Part shown: positions 12,533 to 17,729 of the stretch, piece after piece | Position numbering within the stretch: the first letter of the stretch is position 1 | How the letters are laid out: every line of letters starts with the position of its first letter | DNA from: Clostridiales bacterium UBA3758 | Lineage (GTDB): Bacteria > Bacillota > Clostridia > Oscillospirales > Oscillospiraceae | Length of the DNA stretch: 17,729 bases | Assembly (NCBI GenBank): GCA_002371675.1 | Contig: DFGE01000025.1 | Span: 1 to 17,729, forward strand | Direction of reading: 5' to 3' | Notes under the pieces: model-generated | Seen by the model: the letters and a program-made list of their open reading frames with translations, nothing else | What the model was told of the DNA's origin: nothing | Databases searched by the model: none | Position numbers and translations under genes: made by a program

Positions 12533-15500
12533 TCAGAATCTGAGCAGGAAGCTCACCACAAAGACGGGCAGCGCCCACACCAGCATATACAGCAGCAGGA
12601 AGCCCGCGCCGATCGTACCGACCGTAAGCAGCCGGACGAACACCAGGATGACGCCGATAACGGCCGAGAGCAGGGTCACGAGCAGGTTGATGCGCGTGGC
12701 CATGTACATGCTGCGGCCGGTGTCGGCCATATGGACGAGCGGCCCCAGGCCCTCGCGGCAGACAACCGCGGCGATCTTGCTGTCGTCGGAGATGCGCGCC
12801 TCCGAGATCGCAAAGCGCTCGACATAGGGCGGGAAATCATAGCCGTCGGTGGAGACGCTGAAAATGCTGCGCAGCAGCTCCGGCGTAACGTTGAAGTCGC
12901 GGATGGCGAACACCGGGTGGCGGTTGGAGCGGATCAGCCCGACAAGCGCATCCCGCACCTGCTTCTGCGGCTCGTACTTCATGTTGAAGATGCCGTAGAG
13001 CAGACCATCTACCGCCAGCAGCACCGTTGTCTTGCCGACGAGGCGGTACGGCACGCGCACGTTCATCAGCCGCATCAGCTCCACGCTGCCGCAGAGCACG
13101 ACCTCGCCGCCGATGATACCCTTCATGCCTCCGCCGGAGAGATACTCGAAATTCTCCACCGGGTACATCATGCCGCCGTTGCGGCTCATGAGATCGGCAA
13201 AGCAGGGCGAGAGGCAGGAGCCAGAGGCCGAAATCATCGTCCCCGCATAGGAGATGACCTTCTCGGGCGGGATGTCCGCAAAGATACGGACGCTGTCGAT
13301 CGAGACGCTGCCCTCCGGGAAGATATCCCGGTCAGTGATGATGAGGTTCTGGCTCTGGCCGATGTCGCTCAGGCCGGACCAGCCGGCAATGGCCGCGCCG
13401 CTCGGGAATATACGCATCGTACCGACGAAGTACGGCAGCGCAAAGCACAGCAGCGCCGTCAGCGGGGCGGCGGGTGCAAGGATCGCAGAGCTTATATACA
13501 GCAGCTCGCTCCCCGCCTTCTGGGCGATGGCCACGACGACGGAGAGGATCAGCGCGACGGCGACGAACAGCAGCGAGACGCGGTTGAAGAGCATCTCATC
13601 CGGAACGGCCTCCTCCGCGCGGCGGACAAAGCCCTTCGCCGGGCGCAGGGACTTGAGCAGCGTGATGCCCTTGCCCTTGAGATTCGTCTCGCCGGTCACG
13701 GCATAGCAGCGCTTGCCGATCGCAGGGACGCGCGTGGCCTTGCGCAGGCTCCGCGCACTCAGCAGCGAGGAAAACAGCACGCCGAGCATCGACAGGCTGG
13801 AGATCAGGCACAGCGGCATATGCGGCGTGCCGAAGCCGCCGAGCAGCACCACGAGTGCGTCGAAGCTCGTCAGGATGCAGCTGAGCACGGCGAGGGAATC
13901 CGCCCCGAAGCGGCCGCGCGCGAGGTTCACCGCCGCGCCCGTGATCACGTCGAGACTCAGCAGCATGATCGTGAGCTGGATGCCGAGCGCCATACCGGCC
14001 GCGATGCGGACCGAGCGCAGCGCGCCGCTGACCGGAAGGCCGATCGTGATCCAGGTCAGGATCGCAAGCAGCACCGCGCCGATCAGGAAGCGCAGGCGCA
14101 GCGAACGGATGAAGTTGCCGTAATACCTCGACGCCGCGGCGGGCGCGACCTCCGGGCCGAGATCCTCGTTGTCCGCCGAGACGGTGGCCGTCCCGGCATT
14201 GGGATTGACGCCGCGCAGACGCACCAGCAGGCCGCTCACGAGGCCGAGCAGATACTGCCCGAAGCTCGGGAAGGCCTCCTGCTCGAGCTGCTCTTCCGCG
14301 GCATAGTCACGGTCGGGCGCATAGCGCTCGCCCTCCGCGTCCTGGATCTCCTGCGTGCGCTCCCTCTCCCCGGCAGGGGCGGGGGGCGCGGGCCTCTTCT
14401 TTCTGCGGAGCAGCCGGAAGAGCGGGTTGTCCGGCTCCTCCTCCATCTCCACGGAGACCGTCTCCGCCTCGTTCTCCTCAGTCTCCTCTCGAACGCGGGA
14501 CGCTCCGGAAGGGTCATACTGCTCATCGGAGCTCACATCGACGGTCTGACCGCCGAAGGTATACTGTGTGGGGCGGGTCGGGCCGATGTGGAAGGGCTCC
14601 TCCCTCGCGGGAAGATCCTCCTCGTCGTCCTCTCCGTCAAGCTCGATGCCGGCCATCAGGCGGCGGGCCTCCTCTTCCATGCGGGAGATGCCTCCGACGG
14701 CTGCTGAGGAGGCGGTCACCGCGGCGGTATGGGCAGCCGATGCCGCCGCATAAGACGCCGCGCCGACTGTCGCAGCGGCGGCAGCTGTTTTCGCGGCCTT
14801 GGGAGCGGGTGAAGTTGGGCGCTTTTCGGACTCTTCATCCTCCCATAGGGATGCGAGCAGTGCGGAAAGGCTCTCTCCGTCTCCGGAGGAGGCGGGGGCG
14901 GGCTGCTCCTCGCGGGTCTCTTTCTCGTCGTCTTCGTCCCTGCTGTCCGCCGTGTAGGCAAAGGCGGCTGGGGAATATGCTTCCCGCTCCGGTTCTTTCT
15001 CAGGTTCTTTCTCAGGTTCTTCTTCCGGCTCTTCTTCCGATTCTTCCTCAGTTCCGGTATCCCAGAAAGCTCTGTACTCGTTCAGGATCGCGTCCACATC
15101 GAAGTCCTGCTCCTGGCGCTCATCGGGTGTATTGAGTTGTTTTTCCGGCGCCTCTGTTTCCTTTGCGGGCTCCTGCGCGATCTGCTGCACGGGTTCTTCC
15201 TCCGGTTCTTCTTCGCTTGCTGCGGGTTCTTCCTCTTCCACGGGCTCCTCAGGGCGCGTTTCTTCCGCCCAATCGCCCCAGCTGCGGACGTCCTCCAGGA
15301 TCTCGTCCACGCGGAAGGCAGGCTCCTCCGGCTCCGCACGGAACACGTCGTCCTCGTCCTGCGGCGGGACATGTACGCCGGCGGCGCTCTGTTCCTCAGT
15401 CAGCTCCTCCGGCTCTGCCTCCGCTTCCGGTTCCGCGGCAGAGTCGGACGGCGCTTCCTCCGTTATGCTTTCTCTGACGGCCTCTGCCGGCTCTTCCGGG

Positions 15501-17729
15501 CTCTCCCCGGAGGCATCCGGCTCCCACCAGTTGTGGAAATCCGCCAGGATATCATTGATCTTGTATGCCGGCTCCGCGGCCTCGGGCTCTGCGGCTTCAG
15601 GCTCCGCGGGCTCGGACTGCCGATACCAGGATGCGGGGGGGATCTCTTCTTCCGCACTCTCCTCTTCGACCGGCAGCTCCTCCCCGTACTCGGGCAGGTC
15701 TTCGGCAGGGGGTTCTTCCGCGGGCGTGAGTTTCTCCGTCTCCTTTTCGGAAGCGGCGGGCTCCTCTTCGCTCTCCCACCAGCTGTGGAACTCGCTCAGA
15801 ATGTCTCTCACGCTGAAGCTTTCTTCCTCGGCGGCGGTCTCCGGCTCGGCTTCCGCCTCCACCGGCAGCGCTTCTTCCTCGGCGGGTCCTTCTCCGGCGG
15901 ACTGTTCTTCCCCGCTCTCGGGCAGCTCCTCGACCGGCAGCGTCTCCTCGACCTCGGGTTCTTTCTCCGTCTCCAGTTCGGGCGCGGCAGGCTCTTCCTC
16001 GCTCTTCCACCAGCTGTGGAAATCGCTCAGGATGTCCTTCACGCTGAAGCTTTCTTCTTCGGTGTCGGTCTCGGGCTCGGCTTCCGCCTCCTGCGGCGCT
16101 TCTTCCCCGGCGGGTTCTTCGGCGGCAAGTTCCTCCTCAACCGGGAGCTCCTCCTCCGCTGTGAATTGTTTCTCAGCAGGGATTTCCTCCGCGGTCGCTT
16201 CTTCCTCCGCGCTCTCTTCCTCCGGGAGCGCATCGGTGCTCAGCCAGCTGCTGTGCTCCGCAAGGATCTCCTTGACGGAATACGCAGTCTCTTCCTCGAT
16301 CTCCTCCGAGGCGGGAGCAGCTGCGCCGCGGCCGGCGAGTCCCGTCATCGCGGTGACCGCGGCCAGGAACGCACTGTCGTCTTCCGGCTCAGCCTCGTCG
16401 GCGGGTTCTTCCTCGAAGAATTCAACCTCGATCTCGTCTGCGGGCTCGTCCGCGGGTTCAATTTCCTCGGTAGGCTCCTCCTCAAAGATCTCAGCCTCGA
16501 TCTCCTCCGCGGATTCCTCCGCAGCTTCGGTTTCGGGTTCAATCTCCTCGACGGGCTCCTCCTCGTAGATCTCAACCTTGATCCCGTCCGTGGATTCCTC
16601 CGCAGGTTCGGTCTCGGGTTCAATCTCCTCGACGGGCTCCTCCTCGAAGATCTCAACCTCGATCCCGTCCGCGGATTCTTCCGCAGGTTCGGTTTCGGGT
16701 TCAATCTCCTCGGCGGGCTCCTCCTCGTAGATCTCAACCTCGATCCCGTCCGCGGTCTCCTCCGTGGGCTTAGTCTCGGATTCGGTCTCAGAGGCCGGCT
16801 CTTCTTCGAAGAACTCCGCCGCAATGCCGCCTTCCTCGTTTTCCTCCGCCGCATGCGCAGCGGCAGCGGCAGACGCTGCTGCAGCACCGCTCTCGACCGC
16901 GGCTTCCGCCGCGGCTTCGCCGGCGTCCGTGTTCTGTTCGCCGCGCAGGGAGCGGAAGGCTGCCGCAATCCCGGAAAACGCGCGCGCCAAGGCCTGTTTC
17001 CAGTCCTTCTGCTGCTCTTCCATGGCTTCTTCGTCGGCTTCCGTGCTTTCCTCCGCAGGCTCCTCAGCGGTCATCCCGACAGCATCCTGCGCAGGCTCTT
17101 TCGACTCCGCTTCGGCCACGCCGCGGAATTCCGCAGCGGGCGTTTCCTCCGCCATGGGTTCGATATCCCAATCTGCAAACTCGGCCAGGATGTCCTCGAG
17201 GCTGAAGGCAGGGGCTTCGCTTTCCTGCTCTGTCTCTTCGGCAATGGCTGGCTCCTCGGGGATTTCCTCCGCAGCTTCTTCGGCAGCGGCGGGCTCTTCG
17301 GGGATTTCCTCCGCAGCTTCTTCGGCGTCGGCGTACTCTACCAGGCTATCCTCCGCCACTTCTTCGGCAGAGGCATACTCTGCCTGGCTCTCCTCCGCAA
17401 TACTATCGGTGGTGGCGGATTCCTCAGCGAGCTCTTCCGGCTCTTCTTCAAAGACGAAATCAACAGGCTCATCATCCTCGAGCAGGCCCGAAACCTCCTT
17501 CGGCTCGTCCTCCTCAACGGCTTTGACCGCGTATTGATCCTCCGCTCTCCAGAAGAAGCCCGTCTCGCTGCGTTCCGCTTCGGGCTCGGCGGCCTCGACA
17601 GGCTCGCTCTCCGCTTCTTCCCAGGGAAAAGCGCTCTCCTCGTGCTCCGTCTCGGGCTCGGCGGCCTTGACAGGCTCGCCCTCCTCTTCCCAGGCAAAAG
17701 CGCTCTCCTCGCGCTCCGTCTCGGGCTCG
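12533..17729 (-). CDS. Giant acidic-repeat protein with degenerate P1B-ATPase-like membrane core (5' end beyond window)
   Basis: The frame is open to the right edge, giving 1731 residues without a start (GTG 17359 is internal). The N-terminal ~1200 residues (17729 to about 14140) are Glu/Ala/Pro-rich, repetitive and surely disordered, with seven copies of a motif like FSVKDILSDFHSWW and two Ala-rich stretches. The last ~520 residues have eight hydrophobic helices in P1B-ATPase order: four helices, a short actuator-like loop (AVTGETNLKGKG) and VRRAEEAV, helix 5, helix 6 with APAAP where CPC/SPC would be, then an N/P-like loop with LSGGGMKGIIGGEVVLCGS, and two last helices. The DKTGT site is replaced by TDRDIFPEG (Asp near 13331) and no TGD or GDGxND is seen. 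A non-pumping, pseudoenzyme scaffold or sensor is inferred. Confidence 0.8.
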   Translation of the reverse strand, partial: EPETEREESAFAWEEEGEPVKAAEPETEHEESAFPWEEAESEPVEAAEPEAERSETGFFWRAEDQYAVKAVEEDEPKEVSGLLEDDEPVDFVFEEEPEELAEESATTDSIAEESQAEYASAEEVAEDSLVEYADAEEAAEEIPEEPAAAEEAAEEIPEEPAIAEETEQESEAPAFSLEDILAEFADWDIEPMAEETPAAEFRGVAEAESKEPAQDAVGMTAEEPAEESTEADEEAMEEQQKDWKQALARAFSGIAAAFRSLRGEQNTDAGEAAAEAAVESGAAAASAAAAAHAAEENEEGGIAAEFFEEEPASETESETKPTEETADGIEVEIYEEEPAEEIEPETEPAEESADGIEVEIFEEEPVEEIEPETEPAEESTDGIKVEIYEEEPVEEIEPETEAAEESAEEIEAEIFEEEPTEEIEPADEPADEIEVEFFEEEPADEAEPEDDSAFLAAVTAMTGLAGRGAAAPASEEIEEETAYSVKEILAEHSSWLSTDALPEEESAEEEATAEEIPAEKQFTAEEELPVEEELAAEEPAGEEAPQEAEAEPETDTEEESFSVKDILSDFHSWWKSEEEPAAPELETEKEPEVEETLPVEELPESGEEQSAGEGPAEEEALPVEAEAEPETAAEEESFSVRDILSEFHSWWESEEEPAASEKETEKLTPAEEPPAEDLPEYGEELPVEEESAEEEIPPASWYRQSEPAEPEAAEPEAAEPAYKINDILADFHNWWEPDASGESPEEPAEAVRESITEEAPSDSAAEPEAEAEPEELTEEQSAAGVHVPPQDEDDVFRAEPEEPAFRVDEILEDVRSWGDWAEETRPEEPVEEEEPAASEEEPEEEPVQQIAQEPAKETEAPEKQLNTPDERQEQDFDVDAILNEYRAFWDTGTEEESEEEPEEEPEKEPEKEPEREAYSPAAFAYTADSRDEDDEKETREEQPAPASSGDGESLSALLASLWEDEESEKRPTSPAPKAAKTAAAAATVGAASYAAASAAHTAAVTASSAAVGGISRMEEEARRLMAGIELDGEDDEEDLPAREEPFHIGPTRPTQYTFGGQTVDVSSDEQYDPSGASRVREETEENEAETVSVEMEEEPDNPLFRLLRRKKRPAPPAPAGERERTQEIQDAEGERYAPDRDYAAEEQLEQEAFPSFGQYLLGLVSGLLVRLRGVNPNAGTATVSADNEDLGPEVAPAAASRYYGNFIRSLRLRFLIGAVLLAILTWITIGLPVSGALRSVRIAAGMALGIQLTIMLLSLDVITGAAVNLARGRFGADSLAVLSCILTSFDALVVLLGGFGTPHMPLCLISSLSMLGVLFSSLLSARSLRKATRVPAIGKRCYAVTGETNLKGKGITLLKSLRPAKGFVRRAEEAVPDEMLFNRVSLLFVAVALILSVVVAIAQKAGSELLYISSAILAPAAPLTALLCFALPYFVGTMRIFPSGAAIAGWSGLSDIGQSQNLIITDRDIFPEGSVSIDSVRIFADIPPEKVISYAGTMISASGSCLSPCFADLMSRNGGMMYPVENFEYLSGGGMKGIIGGEVVLCGSVELMRLMNVRVPYRLVGKTTVLLAVDGLLYGIFNMKYEPQKQVRDALVGLIRSNRHPVFAIRDFNVTPELLRSIFSVSTDGYDFPPYVERFAISEARISDDSKIAAVVCREGLGPLVHMADTGRSMYMATRINLLVTLLSAVIGVILVFVRLLTVGTIGAGFLLLYMLVWALPVFVVSFLLRF
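15061..17206 (-). repeat. Seven dispersed copies of an aromatic DIL...WW motif
   Basis: Within the acidic region a 14-residue motif recurs: FDVDAILNEYRAFW (about 15061-15103), FRVDEILEDVRSWG (15270-15318), YKINDILADFHNWW (15525-15566), FSVRDILSEFHSWW (15777-15821), FSVKDILSDFHSWW (16008-16049), YSVKEILAEHSSWL (16240-16281) and FSLEDILAEFADWD (17165-17206). Six are spaced about 210-255 bp. They are the only hydrophobic islands in the tail. The stretch around copies four and five is a clear internal duplication with a period near 231 bp. Confidence 0.85.
16395..16850 (-). repeat. Six-unit 81-bp (27-residue) in-frame tandem repeat
   Basis: The phrase read on the plus strand as AGATCTCAACC or a variant starts at 16417, 16486, 16567, 16648, 16729 and 16810. 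Spacing is 81 bp four times and 69 bp once, always a multiple of three. The protein unit is like DGIEVEIYEEEPAEEIEPET plus PAEES. The three central units are nearly identical, pointing to recent expansion. Confidence 0.9.
17255..17330 (-). repeat. 42-bp (14-residue) tandem repeat
   Basis: Two adjacent near-identical units (plus-strand GGGGATTTCCTCCGC at 17258 and 17300) code AAEEIPEEPAAAEE and AAEEIPEEPAIAEE in the giant protein. Confidence 0.85.
17560..17729 (-). repeat. 69-bp (23-residue) tandem repeat running off the window edge
   Basis: Plus-strand GCGCTCTCCT recurs at 17631 and 17700, with a weaker unit near 17562, period 69 bp. The protein unit is like EPVKAAEPETEREESAF followed by WEE, with the third unit reading ETGFFW. 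The array continues beyond the window. Confidence 0.8.

Noticed and set aside
12515..14707. Long plus-strand open frame opposite the membrane core of the giant gene
   Set aside because: The minus-strand frame has coherent helices and P-type ATPase features; the plus frame is a low-information antisense shadow rich in His, Gln and Arg.
16395..16850. CRISPR-like regular repeats
   Set aside because: Units are contiguous, in frame, with no unique spacers and no cas genes; they are coding tandem repeats.
15132..17537. Serine/alanine-rich plus-strand frames that look like a surface adhesin
   Set aside because: They are the antisense of GAG/GAA-rich codons (Ser-rich by default) and have no start signals; the minus frame carries the conserved WW motifs.

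Overview
The window reads as a chromosomal segment of a GC-rich gut-type Firmicute, most likely an Oscillospiraceae/Clostridia member. Support comes from Firmicute-type sigma-A promoters and AGGAGG ribosome sites, lipoproteins with Clostridia-like leaders, an HxlR regulator, an RlmD-type methyltransferase, a DUF3267 zincin and a hypoxanthine-DNA glycosylase. This placement is inference from style and families, not from a marker gene.

Left part (1-3050): a frameshifted IS200/IS605-type TnpA running off the left edge with its hairpins; thioredoxin (minus) and an HxlR redox-type regulator (plus) fired from overlapping divergent promoters; a four-helix membrane protein with a His/Cys motif; a collapsed remnant of an FMN alpha-hydroxy-acid dehydrogenase; a small lipoprotein.

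Middle left (3160-5940): rlmD with a clear promoter, followed by four decayed copies of its own 3' end, then a GC-poor HExxH gene. This looks like the scar of repeated site-specific integration at the end of rlmD. A 210-bp chain of perfect palindromes follows.

Middle (5936-11223): a DUF3267 membrane zincin convergent with a lipoprotein, then a tight plus-strand operon: GNAT acetyltransferase, hypoxanthine-DNA glycosylase, an 825-residue adenosine-deaminase protein with a C-terminal Rossmann/SLOG-like domain, and a translationally coupled ArsC/Spx-like protein. A deaminase acting on adenine and a glycosylase removing deaminated adenine from DNA sit side by side.

Right part (11249-17729): tRNA-Thr(CGT) with a strong promoter and terminator, a VanX-type D-Ala-D-Ala dipeptidase lipoprotein with an SH3 domain, and, convergent with it, a giant gene open to the right edge. 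That gene encodes about 1200 residues of acidic repeats carrying seven copies of a short aromatic motif, joined to an eight-helix P1B-ATPase-like membrane core that lacks the phosphorylation and metal-binding motifs.

The strongest candidates for something undescribed are the giant pseudo-ATPase/acidic-repeat protein, the deaminase-SLOG operon, the stacked rlmD 3'-end copies and the palindrome chain.
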